From Eikenella sp963515595 (GTDB taxonomy: Bacteria; Pseudomonadota; Gammaproteobacteria; Burkholderiales; Neisseriaceae), in the NCBI GenBank assembly GCA_963515595.1, contig CAUPYH010000001.1, positions 21,331 to 85,330 of the forward strand: a stretch of DNA of 64,000 nt, in the 5' to 3' direction. The position numbers were made by a program, and so were the translations under genes. The notes beneath the pieces are model-generated. The model saw only the letters and a program-made list of their open reading frames with translations, did no database searches and was not told the DNA's origin. Positions 55,662-63,839 of the stretch are shown piece by piece (the first letter of the stretch is position 1; each line of letters begins with the position of its first letter).

Positions 55662-56060
55662 CTACACCAAACAGGCGGCGTTGAGCAGCCCCACCGCCAC
55701 GGAAATCACGGCACAAAGCGTGCCCACGGCCACGTTGTTGCCGGCCAGCTCGCCGGCAGCATCGGGCACGAGGCGGGTGGCGGCGAAATACACCACAATC
55801 TGAATTGCCGCAGCCGCCCAGCTCCAGAGCACAAAATCCAAAAGCCCGACACTGTGGGCGATGCTGGAGGCTAGGGGCAGGCAAAAGCCGACGAGCGCGC
55901 CGCCGAAGGAAAGGGCGCAGGCCAGGTTGCCGTTTTTAATCAGCTTCAATTCGTCGGCCGGGGTGATGCGCAGATACACGGCGGCAAACAGCGCGGTCAT
56001 ACCCAGGCTCACGGCCAGGTATTGCAGATACGACAGATATTGTTGCAGGGAAATGCTCAT
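55662..56060 (-). CDS. DUF350 (YjfL-like) membrane protein
   Basis: A 132-aa protein with four membrane segments, matching DUF350: L-A-V-S-L-G-M-T-A-L-F-A-A-V-Y, I-K-N-G-N-L-A-C-A-L-S-F-G-G-A-L-V-G-F-C-L-P-L, W-A-A-A-A-I-Q, A-A-V-T-R-like loops, and N-V-A-V-G-T-L-C-A-V-I-S. The Asn-Gly-Asn and Gly pattern in segment 2 is diagnostic. It lies 168 nt upstream of the SPFH gene, same strand. DUF350 proteins co-occur with SpeD/SpeE-like and DUF4178 genes. Confidence 0.82.
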   Translation of the reverse strand: MSISLQQYLSYLQYLAVSLGMTALFAAVYLRITPADELKLIKNGNLACALSFGGALVGFCLPLASSIAHSVGLLDFVLWSWAAAAIQIVVYFAATRLVPDAAGELAGNNVAVGTLCAVISVAVGLLNAACLV

Positions 56061-56075
56061 GGGTTGCCTTTGCAA

Positions 56076-56622
56076 TCAGGGTGGGAAGAAGGCCGCCGCA
56101 GCGGCGATATGCGGCTGATTATGCCATACAAACAGGCTACATTCATCATTAAACTTCCTACTTAACGAAGCACAGAATATTTGGCACGAATGGTTGCAGC
56201 TACATTTTCTCTGCTGGCGCAGCCGAACGGAGTGCGGTTTTTCGGGGAACAAGGGCTTGCATGTTCGAAGTGGCGCAGCCGCAAGTTGCGAGCCCGCCCG
56301 AAAAACCGTGCGGAGTGAGGGAAGTTTGGCGGAACCAAACCTGTGCCCGCAGTCGCTTTCCTTTGCTTCCTTTCTTTGGCGACGCAAAGAAAGGAAGTGC
56401 CCAGCGCCGGCATGAGGCGCAAAGGGGAATAGAGTGCAGACGGTGAAAGCTGCCTGAAATTCAATTCGTGCCTTGTGAATAAAATATCCCATACACCAGC
56501 TTCCATGGAAAATTTAGGTAAGGATGCCTTGCTCAGTCCCGACCATGCCAGTTGTTGGCAGCCTGCTATATAATCCGCCGCATAACCAAGGCTACCTGAA
56601 AGCCATACAGGCTACCTGAAAC
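56076..56622. repeat. Intergenic region with a widespread-type hairpin repeat
   Basis: 547 bp between divergent genes with no supported CDS. CTTCCTTTCTTTG (56368-56380) and CAAAGAAAGGAAG (56386-56398) are 13-bp inverted repeats with a 5-nt loop, embedded in a 300-bp block (56162-56460) of the kind that recurs in many proteobacterial genomes. AAGCTGCCTGAA at 56447-56458 is one base from the Simonsiella DUS. Two Eikenella DUS copies lie directly before the downstream ATG. Confidence 0.55.
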
Positions 56623-58140
56623 ATGAAACCCGACCGCACCCTAATCATCTCCGTCTTCATCGTCGCCAGCTGCGGGCTGGCGTATGAACTCATCATTGCC
56701 GCGCTGGCCAGCTATTTGCTGGGCGACAGCATTTTGCAGTTTTCCTCCATCATCGGCCTCTACCTCTTCGCCATGGGCATCGGTGCGCACCTCACCAAAT
56801 ACATCCGCGATGAAGACGCGCTTTCGCGCTTTATCGAAATCGAATTGCTGGTGGGCATCATCGGCGGGGTGTCGGCCTTGGTGTTGTTTGTAGTGTTCGG
56901 GCTGGCTGCCGCGCCGTTCCGCACGCTGCTGTATGCGCTGGTGTTGGTGGTGGGCATCGTGGTGGGCATGGAAATCCCGCTGGTGATGCGCGTGCTAAAC
57001 CGGCGGCAGGCCGATTTTAAAGACCTGGTGGCCAAAGTGCTCACTTTCGACTACCTGGGCGCGCTGGCCGTGTCGCTGCTGTTCCCGCTGGTGCTCGCGC
57101 CCCGGCTGGGCATGGCGCGTTCCGCCCTGCTGTTCGGCCTGCTCAACGCCGCCGTGGCCGTGCTCACCGCCCGCGCCTTCAAAGCAGAGCTGCCGCGCTA
57201 CCGCGCCATCCAGCTGCGCGGCGGTATCGTGCTGGCCTGCCTGCTGGCCGCCTTCGCCGCCGCCAACCGCATCACCTTTCTGTCCGAACAAAGCTATTTC
57301 GGCGATCCGGTGGTGTATGAAAGCCATTCGCCCTATCAGCGACTGGTGATCACCAAATGGCACGACGACCTGCGCCTCTACATCAACGGCAACTTGCAAT
57401 TCTCCTCGCGCGACGAAGCCCGCTACCACGAAGCCCTCGTGCTACCCGCCATGCAGATGGTGGGCGAACAGGCGCAAAATGCGCTGATTCTGGGCGGCGG
57501 CGACGGCCTGGCCGCGCGCGAAGTGCTGAAATACCCGCAAGTGAAGGGCATCACCCTGGTCGACCTCGACCCGCAAATGACCAGCACCTTCCGCACCTCC
57601 GCCGAATTAAGCCGCCTCAACGCCGGCTCGCTCGCCAGCCCCAAAGTGCGCGTGGTGAACGACGACGCCGCCAAATGGCTGGAACAGGCGCAGGAAAAGT
57701 TCAACGTCATCATCATCGACCTGCCCGACCCCTCCAACTTCTCGCTGGGCAAGCTCTATTCCGTGCCCATGTATCGGCTGGTGGCGCGGCATCTCGCGCC
57801 TGGCGGCAAAATCGTGGTGCAATCCACCTCGCCCTATTTCGCCCCGAACGCCTATTGGTCGGTGGTGGCCACGCTGGAGGCCGCCGGGCTCGCCACTGCG
57901 CCCTATCATGTGTATGTGCCTTCTTTCGGCGAATGGGGCTTCGTGCTGGCCGCCCGCGAGCCCGATTTCCCCATGCCCACACAATTCAGCGTGCCCACCC
58001 GCTTTCTAAACGCCGACACCGCTGCCGAAATGTTCCGCTTCCCGCCCGACATGGCACGCCGCGATGTGCAGCCAAACTATTTGAACACACAGATTCTGGT
58101 GCATTATTTCGAACAGGATTGGCGCAATGTGATGCGCTGA
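56623..58140 (+). CDS. Membrane-anchored spermidine-synthase-like aminopropyltransferase
   Basis: A 505-aa protein. Seven membrane segments lie in residues 1-215 (S-V-F-I-V-A-S-C-G-L-A-Y-E-L, G-L-Y-L-F-A-M-G-I-G-A-H-L, and so on). A soluble spermidine-synthase domain follows: A-L-I-L-G-G-G-D-G-L-A-A-R-E as the AdoMet-binding loop, V-D-L-D-P, and I-I-I-D-L-P-D-P-S-N with the catalytic acid. The 7TM-fused class is distinct from cytoplasmic SpeE. It probably uses decarboxylated AdoMet from the divergent SpeD. Product unknown: spermidine, or aminopropylation of a membrane-linked substrate. Confidence 0.82.
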   Translation: MKPDRTLIISVFIVASCGLAYELIIAALASYLLGDSILQFSSIIGLYLFAMGIGAHLTKYIRDEDALSRFIEIELLVGIIGGVSALVLFVVFGLAAAPFRTLLYALVLVVGIVVGMEIPLVMRVLNRRQADFKDLVAKVLTFDYLGALAVSLLFPLVLAPRLGMARSALLFGLLNAAVAVLTARAFKAELPRYRAIQLRGGIVLACLLAAFAAANRITFLSEQSYFGDPVVYESHSPYQRLVITKWHDDLRLYINGNLQFSSRDEARYHEALVLPAMQMVGEQAQNALILGGGDGLAAREVLKYPQVKGITLVDLDPQMTSTFRTSAELSRLNAGSLASPKVRVVNDDAAKWLEQAQEKFNVIIIDLPDPSNFSLGKLYSVPMYRLVARHLAPGGKIVVQSTSPYFAPNAYWSVVATLEAAGLATAPYHVYVPSFGEWGFVLAAREPDFPMPTQFSVPTRFLNADTAAEMFRFPPDMARRDVQPNYLNTQILVHYFEQDWRNVMR

Positions 58141-58321
58141 GAAAAGGCTACCTGAAAACAAGCGGTGAAGATTAGTAAAGAGCCGAGGAAAGGTTTTCAG
58201 GTAGCCTCAAAAGAGGGAGGCGCCTGCCGAAAAGCTACCTGAAAACATCACAGCAAAGCCAAAACCCAGTCTATAAATTTAACCCACTGAATACCACCAA
58301 ACACTTCAAGGAGACAAACCC

Positions 58322-59204
58322 ATGTTCACACCAAGCGACCTAGGCAAGCTGATAGTTTGGGGCGGGCTGCTGGGCATAGTCTTACTCACCCTTCTCGCCA
58401 TGCGCGGCGTGCTCAAAAAAACGCCGCGTAAAAACCGATTTTGGGCAGGGCTGCTGGTATTGATAGCCGTGCCCTACTCGTGCATTTCGCCACTGGTGCG
58501 CGACCATCAGCGGGCACAACAGAAAGCCGCAGAGGAAGAAGCCGCATGGCACAAACGCTACGATCCCGCCAAAGCCCGCTTCGACCAGCTGTGCCAAAAC
58601 GCCGGCGAGAAGATCTACCGCACGGCGGACAATGTGGACGGCATCCTGCTGCGGAAAGTGCGCGGGGATGACGAGAAGTATCAAGACAGCTTCTACAACC
58701 CGCTGAAAGACCAGATGTGGGAGGATGCGGCGGTAGAGGGGAGTCCTACTCGTAAAAGCTATATTGCCAGCTTCTTGCCTTACTATATGCGTAATATCCA
58801 TGCTTATTTGAATAGTGATGGATACCATTATGTTGATGTTCTTCAGAAGGATAACTCTATCGTTCGTTATAGTGGAGATTGGCAAATCACTTCAGATCAA
58901 CCGTTTCATACTGAGTTTATCCCTAAACATCCTGCTCGTTATGCTGTTACTTATGAAAACGATGTTTCTTGGGAAAACAGAAAGCATTGGATTGCTGGCA
59001 CTACATTAAAGGTTATTGACACTAAAACTAATGAGTTGATGGCGGAAAAAACAATGTATGTTTTTTGTACCTGCTTTGGGTTATTCCAAGGTTGAGCAAA
59101 ACCCTAATCCCTGGGGGAGAGGGGAGCGATGCCCACAAGAGTTTGGAACTCATATAGAAGCAGCTAATTTTGTTAATAAGGTTATTAAACCTTCTTCACA
59201 CTAA
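58322..59204 (+). pseudogene. Chimeric membrane protein, frameshifted near its C-terminus
   Basis: Intact to residue 249, with two N-terminal membrane segments (W-G-G-L-L-G-I-V-L-L-T-L-L and F-W-A-G-L-L-V-L-I-A-V-P) and a long cytoplasmic or periplasmic domain. At GTT TTT TGT (run of six T, 59061-59066) the frame goes off and stops at 59095. With five T it continues V-P-A-L-G-Y-S-K-V-E-Q to a TAA at 59204, giving 293 aa. Base use changes from GC-rich to AT-rich at about 58740, suggesting domain swapping. It is probably a polymorphic accessory gene. Phase variation or damage at the T-tract are both possible. Confidence 0.65.
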
Positions 59205-59216
59205 TGGAGATATAAA

Positions 59217-59309
59217 ATGAATTCTACTACTAATACAAATCCAGCTAATAAGAGCTCAGCGATGATACTAGAGTTCGCCAGATTGCAACTAACAGCTGAA
59301 CACGCATAG
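59217..59309 (+). pseudogene. N-terminal fragment of an unidentified gene
   Basis: An ATG with GGAG 9 nt upstream begins M-N-S-T-T-N-T-N-P-A-N-K-S-S and continues with M-I-L-E-F-A-R-L-Q-L-T-A-E-H-A to a TAG after 30 codons. Beyond it the sequence changes to DUS-rich intergenic DNA. It looks like the start of a gene cut by a rearrangement, perhaps the effector partner of the preceding membrane protein. Confidence 0.45.
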
Positions 59310-59719
59310 TTGTGGAATGCCTCCAACCACATGCATGGGGCCCAACACACCCCGCCGATGCCCGTACAGCCTCAAAAGGCTACCTGAAATTTTCAGGTAG
59401 CCTTTCTGTTGCAAGGTGCAGGGTGCGTGCGGAACGCACGCACGCGGTTTGGGAGGGCGGCTAATGGATTAGAGGCTACCTGAAAAACAGGTTTCCGGTT
59501 TTTCAGGTAGCCTTTCCCAACCACTCAAACAAAACGGCCTGATTAAGTATGCCTTTTCACGCGGAAAAAGGGTTTGCCCGCCGCAAACCGCGTATTGATT
59601 TCCCTGTGTCCAGCCCCACCTGTTCTTTGTATTTACAGCCGCAACACCTCTGCCCTAGCCTCGCGTTCATCGCAAGAGGTGCCTCCTAATTTTTATCCAT
59701 TCCACAGAATATCCAATAT
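59310..59719. other. DUS-rich intergenic region
   Basis: 410 bp without a gene. It holds an inverted DUS pair with a T-tract (59377-59403), a second, wider DUS pair (59473-59514), and a GC-rich palindrome GTGCGTGCGGAACGCACGCAC (59423-59443, split by one base) that also occurs in altered form at 39582-39609 and 40877-40896. The cbpA promoter should lie in the right third, but I see no strong sigma-70 boxes. Confidence 0.6.
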
Positions 59720-60685
59720 ATGAGTGCCAACCAGAAAACCTACTACGACATCCTCGGCGTGGCCAAAGATGCCAGCCTGGCCGATATCAAAAAGGCCTAC
59801 CGCAAGCTGGTGCGCCAATACCACCCCGATGTCAGCAAAGACCCCGATGCCGACCAAAAAACCAGCGAAATCAACCTCGCCTACAACACCCTGAAAGACG
59901 AGGCCAAACGCGCCGAATACGATGAAATGCTGGCCAACCCCTTCAGCCGTGCCGGCAGCTCCCACGGCGGCGCAGGCGGTTTCGATTCCGGCCAAGACTT
60001 CGGGCAATACTACCACTTCGACAGCAGCCGCTTCGGCGAAGGCCAGCCCTTCGGCAGCGGCGACTTCCGCTTCGACGACATCTTCTCCGCCTTCGGCCAC
60101 GCCGGTGCAGGCCGCCAGCGCCAAACCGGCCCCATCCCCGGCGAAGACCAACACGCCGAGCTGACAATCGACCTCGCTGCGGCCTACACCGGCGGCGAAC
60201 GCTCGCTCAGCCTCGATATGCCCACCCTCGGCGCGGGCGGCCAAATGGCCTACGAGCGCAAAACCCTGCAGGTGAAAATCCCCAAAGGCATCAGCGAAGG
60301 CCAGCAAATCCGTCTGCGCGGCCAAGGCCTGCCCGGCTTCAACGGCGGCGCAAATGGCGACCTCTATTTAAAAATCCGCTTCCGCGAAAGCGACACGCTG
60401 TATATGAAAAACCGTAAAGACGTGTACCAGCGCATCGATGTGATGCCTTGGATAGCCGCGCTCGGCGGCAAAACCGCCATCGACACGCCCGCCGGCAAAC
60501 TCAACATCAACATTCCCGCCAACAGCCGCAGCGGCCAAAACCTGCGCCTCAAAGGCAAAGGCATTCCCGCCAAAGAAGCCGGCGACCTCTACCTCATCAT
60601 CAACATCACCCTGCCGGAAACCATGGGCGAAGCCGACCGTGCAGCCTGGCAGCAGCTGGCCGAGCATTACGGCGTGAAAGGATAA
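59720..60685 (+). CDS. cbpA: DnaJ-like co-chaperone CbpA
   Basis: A 321-aa class B J-protein. J domain residues 6-72 with H-P-D (Y-H-P-D-V-S-K), then a Gly/Phe-rich linker (residues 76-125), and two C-terminal substrate-binding domains (L-T-I-D-L-A-A-A-Y-T-G-G-E-R, F-R-E-S-D-T-L-Y). No zinc fingers. It stimulates DnaK and binds curved DNA. It is followed 3 nt later by cbpM, its specific inhibitor. Length is close to E. coli CbpA (306 aa). Confidence 0.92.
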   Translation: MSANQKTYYDILGVAKDASLADIKKAYRKLVRQYHPDVSKDPDADQKTSEINLAYNTLKDEAKRAEYDEMLANPFSRAGSSHGGAGGFDSGQDFGQYYHFDSSRFGEGQPFGSGDFRFDDIFSAFGHAGAGRQRQTGPIPGEDQHAELTIDLAAAYTGGERSLSLDMPTLGAGGQMAYERKTLQVKIPKGISEGQQIRLRGQGLPGFNGGANGDLYLKIRFRESDTLYMKNRKDVYQRIDVMPWIAALGGKTAIDTPAGKLNINIPANSRSGQNLRLKGKGIPAKEAGDLYLIINITLPETMGEADRAAWQQLAEHYGVKG

Positions 60686-60688
60686 ACC

Positions 60689-60982
60689 ATGAACCGCGAA
60701 CAAGATATTCAGCTCACCTTCAACGAAATCGTGCGCGCCTGCGACGGCGATGCCGATTGGGTGGTCAACGTAATCGAGGAAGAAATCATTTCCGTGCAGG
60801 GCAGCCCGCGCGAGGCCGGTTTCAGCGGCTGGCAGCTCGCCCGCATCCGCCGCGCCCGCCGCATCAGCCGCGACTTCGAGGCCAGCGTGCCCGCTACCGC
60901 GCTGATCCTGCAACTGCTGGATGAATTGGAAACCCTGCGCAAAGGCCGTTTGGAGGATTCAAACCGAGCTTTGCCGCTGTAA
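60689..60982 (+). CDS. cbpM: CbpA modulator CbpM
   Basis: A 97-aa protein, MerR-like HTH fold (I-V-R-A-C-D-G-D-A-D-W-V-V-N-V, F-S-G-W-Q-L-A-R-I-R-R-A-R-R-I-S-R-D-F) with a C-terminal helix L-I-L-Q-L-L-D-E-L-E-T-L-R. It binds the CbpA J-domain and blocks its activity. The cbpA-cbpM pair is a well-known operon. Preceded by a ribosome-binding site AAAGGA overlapping the cbpA stop. Confidence 0.88.
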   Translation: MNREQDIQLTFNEIVRACDGDADWVVNVIEEEIISVQGSPREAGFSGWQLARIRRARRISRDFEASVPATALILQLLDELETLRKGRLEDSNRALPL

Positions 60983-60997
60983 TGTTGCTAAGTAAAA

Positions 60998-61029
60998 AGG
61001 CTACCTGAAACTTTCAGGTAGCCTTTTTC
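60998..61029. terminator. Bidirectional DUS-pair terminator between cbpM and glnE
   Basis: AGGCTACCTGAA (60998-61009) and TTCAGGTAGCCT (61013-61024), flanked by AAAA on the left and TTTTT on the right. It serves the convergent genes cbpM (plus) and glnE (minus). Confidence 0.9.
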
Positions 61030-61032
61030 GTT

Positions 61033-63717
61033 TTAGCGGATTTCTTCGCCGAACACTTCGCGCCACAGTGCGGCCACTTGTTCGTAGTGTTCGCGCAGGG
61101 TGTCGTCCACTTGTACCGCGCCGGCGCCGTGCAGCTGCTGGCGGTGTTGCACTTGGCGGTAGTGGCGGTAGGCGGCGGCGGTGCGCGCGGCGGCATCTTG
61201 GCTGAGCAGGCCGCGGCGGGCGGCCATATTGAGCAGGGCGATGTTGCCGTAGTTTTCCAACAGTTCGGGATACTGCCGGGCATGGAGCAGCACGAAGAAT
61301 TGCACGATGAATTCCACGTCCACCACGCCGCCGCGGGCGTATTTCACGTTGTCTTCGCGGGCGGGGTGGGTGGGCAGCATTTTGCTGCGCATTTGGGCGA
61401 TTTCCTGCCGCAGCGGATTTTCTTCGCGCGGTAGGCTGAGGATTTGGCGGCGGATGGCTTCAAATTTGCGCCCCACTTCGGGGCTGCCGGCCACGAACCG
61501 GGCGCGGCTGAGGGCTTGGTGCTCCCAAATCCAGGCGTTTTCGTGCTGGTATTTGGCGAAGGCTTCGAGGCTGTGGGCTTGGAAGCCGCTGTCGCCGTTG
61601 GGTCGCAGGCGCAGGTCGGTTTGGTAGAGGCTGCCCGCGCCGGTGCTGCCGGAGAGCCAGGTGGTGAGGCGGCGGGCGTATTTGCTGTAGATGTCGGCGG
61701 CTTCGGGCGCGCTGTCGTCATACAGATACACCAAATCCAAATCGGAACCGTAGGCCAGCTCTTTGCCACCGAGCTTGCCGTAGCCGATGATGGCGAAGCG
61801 GGGGATGGGGCGGTGGGTTTTGGGCATGGCCTGCCACACCTGCCACATGGTGTGTTCGAGCAGGATGTCGGCCAGGTAGGAGAGCTGGTCGCTCAGGGCT
61901 TCGAGCGGCCAGCGGCCGGCCAAATCCTGCACAGCTAGGCGGAAGGTTTGGGCGTGTTTGAAGCGGCGCAGCACGTCCATTTTGGCTTCGGGGTCGCCCG
62001 CGGCCTGGAGGCTACCTGAAAGTGCGCCGACGAATTGCGGCCAGTTGGGGTGTTCCATTAATTGGGCTGACAATAATTCGTCCAGCAGCACGGGGTGTTG
62101 CTGCAAATATTCGGCCAGCCAGGGGCTTTGCGCCATGAGTTCGGCCACTTGGGCGAGCACGGCGGGGTATTCCTGCAAAAAGGAGAGGTAGGCGGAGCGG
62201 CGGCTGATGCTGTCGAGAAAGTCGAGCAGACGCGGCAGGGCGGCTTCGGGGCGGCTGCTTTCAGCGGCAGCGGCCACCACGCGCGGCAGCACGGCGTCGA
62301 AACGCTGCTGGGCGCGGGCAGACAAATGCCGGTAGCGGCTGCTGCTGCGGATGTGCGCCAGCCGTTCGGCGGCTTCGGGCGCGTTGGCAAAGCCCAAGTC
62401 GGCCAGCTGCGCTGCCCATTCGGCGACTTCGGCATCGTCTTGCCACAGGCCGGCCAGCGGCTGTTCGGCCTCGCTTTCGTTCTCTTCGGGGCTGCTTAAG
62501 GTTTGGTTGAATTGGGCGCTTACCTGGGCGCGCTGCGCGTTGAGGCTACCTGAAAATTCTTCGTAGCTGGCAAAGCCCATGCTTTCGGCCAACAGCTGCT
62601 GCTGGTCGGGGTTTTCAGGTAGCGTTTGGGTTTGTTGGTCGTCCCAGTATTGCAGACGGTGTTCGAGGCGGCGCAGGAAGCGGTAGGCTTTGAGCAGCCG
62701 GGCGGCAGATTCAGGCGCGAGAATGCCCTCTTCGGCCAGTGCGGCCAGCGTTTCCTGCGTGCCTTTGAGCTGGAGGCTGCGGTTTTGCCCGCCGCGAATC
62801 ATCTGGAATACCTGCGCGATAAACTCCACTTCGCGGATGCCGCCGGCGCCGAGCTTGATGTTGCCGGCCATGCTTTTTTTGCTCACTTCGCTGCGGATTT
62901 GGCGGTGCAGCCCGCGCAGGGCTTCGTAGGCGCCGTAGTCCAGATATTTGCGGAACACGAAAGGCTGCACCACGCTGCGGATGCCGTTGGCATACGGCGT
63001 AACCACGCGGCCTTTGCACCAGGCATAACGCTCCCATTCGCGCCCCTGCGCCACCAAATACTGCTCCAGCGCGGTTTCGCTCAACACCAGCGCGCCGCTG
63101 TCGCCGTCGGGGCGCAGGCGCATATCGATGCGGAACACTTGGCCGTCGGCGGTGATGTCGTTCAACAGCGCAATCAGCTTCTGCCCCACCTTGGTGAAAA
63201 ACTCCTGATTGCTGCGGCTGCGCCGCCCGTCGGTTTCGCCCGATTCGGGATAGACGAAAATCAAATCCAAATCAGACGACACGTTTAATTCAAACCCGCC
63301 CGCCTTGCCCATGGCCACCACGCTCAAATGCTGCGCCGCGCCGCTATAGCGGCCGATGGGCGTACCGTAGAGCGCGGTGTAGTGCGCCTCGGCAAAAGCG
63401 AGCGCCGTGTTCACCGCAAAATCGGCCAGATGCGTGATGGAAGCCGTTACTTCTGCCAGTTCGGCCGCGCCACACAAATCGCGCACCATAATCTGCGCCA
63501 GTATATAACGGCGCAACAGCCGCAACTGCCGCGCCAGCTCGGCCTCATCCGCCGCTGCCGCGATGTCTGCCCACGGCGCGAAGGCGGCCAAATCCTGCGG
63601 CTGCAAAGGCTGCGCGAGCATGGGCTGCAAACGTGCAACATCGATTTGCCCGCCATCCAGCTGGCGCGACAGCCAAAGGGAAAAACGGCGGGCATGGGCA
63701 ATCATATCGGCAGGCAT
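61033..63717 (-). CDS. glnE: Bifunctional glutamine synthetase adenylyltransferase/deadenylase
   Basis: An 894-aa protein with two nucleotidyltransferase domains: the N-terminal deadenylase with S-S-D-L-D-L-I-F-V-Y (residue about 160) and the C-terminal adenylylase with Y-G-S-D-L-D-L-V-Y-L-Y (about 670), each followed by helical regions. It attaches or removes AMP on glutamine synthetase according to nitrogen state. It is somewhat shorter than E. coli GlnE (946 aa). ATG 63717 has AAGGAA upstream. Two DUS copies lie inside the gene. Confidence 0.93.
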   Translation of the reverse strand: MPADMIAHARRFSLWLSRQLDGGQIDVARLQPMLAQPLQPQDLAAFAPWADIAAAADEAELARQLRLLRRYILAQIMVRDLCGAAELAEVTASITHLADFAVNTALAFAEAHYTALYGTPIGRYSGAAQHLSVVAMGKAGGFELNVSSDLDLIFVYPESGETDGRRSRSNQEFFTKVGQKLIALLNDITADGQVFRIDMRLRPDGDSGALVLSETALEQYLVAQGREWERYAWCKGRVVTPYANGIRSVVQPFVFRKYLDYGAYEALRGLHRQIRSEVSKKSMAGNIKLGAGGIREVEFIAQVFQMIRGGQNRSLQLKGTQETLAALAEEGILAPESAARLLKAYRFLRRLEHRLQYWDDQQTQTLPENPDQQQLLAESMGFASYEEFSGSLNAQRAQVSAQFNQTLSSPEENESEAEQPLAGLWQDDAEVAEWAAQLADLGFANAPEAAERLAHIRSSSRYRHLSARAQQRFDAVLPRVVAAAAESSRPEAALPRLLDFLDSISRRSAYLSFLQEYPAVLAQVAELMAQSPWLAEYLQQHPVLLDELLSAQLMEHPNWPQFVGALSGSLQAAGDPEAKMDVLRRFKHAQTFRLAVQDLAGRWPLEALSDQLSYLADILLEHTMWQVWQAMPKTHRPIPRFAIIGYGKLGGKELAYGSDLDLVYLYDDSAPEAADIYSKYARRLTTWLSGSTGAGSLYQTDLRLRPNGDSGFQAHSLEAFAKYQHENAWIWEHQALSRARFVAGSPEVGRKFEAIRRQILSLPREENPLRQEIAQMRSKMLPTHPAREDNVKYARGGVVDVEFIVQFFVLLHARQYPELLENYGNIALLNMAARRGLLSQDAAARTAAAYRHYRQVQHRQQLHGAGAVQVDDTLREHYEQVAALWREVFGEEIR

Positions 63718-63763
63718 GTGGGTTCCTTGTGTGCGGAGGGGATAAATCAAACGGGCAGATTAT

Positions 63764-63790
63764 AGGCTACCTGAAGCTTTCAGGTAGCCT
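63764..63790 (-). terminator. DUS-pair terminator between glnE and the upstream gene
   Basis: AGGCTACCTGAA (63764-63775) and TTCAGGTAGCCT (63779-63790) with a 3-nt loop, downstream of the partial gene's stop at 63840. The following T-tract on the minus strand is short (TATAATC), so it may terminate weakly. Confidence 0.65.
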
Positions 63791-63839
63791 TAGATTGAGT
63801 ACATTGAAAATGGAGGGGCAGATTCGGCATGGCTGCCCG

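Noticed and set aside
30900..63800. Regularly recurring 12-bp repeats as a possible CRISPR array
   Set aside because: The spacing is irregular, the unit is the DUS 12-mer, and copies occur in genes. No spacer-like regular array is present. The 108-bp Sel1 units are coding repeats.
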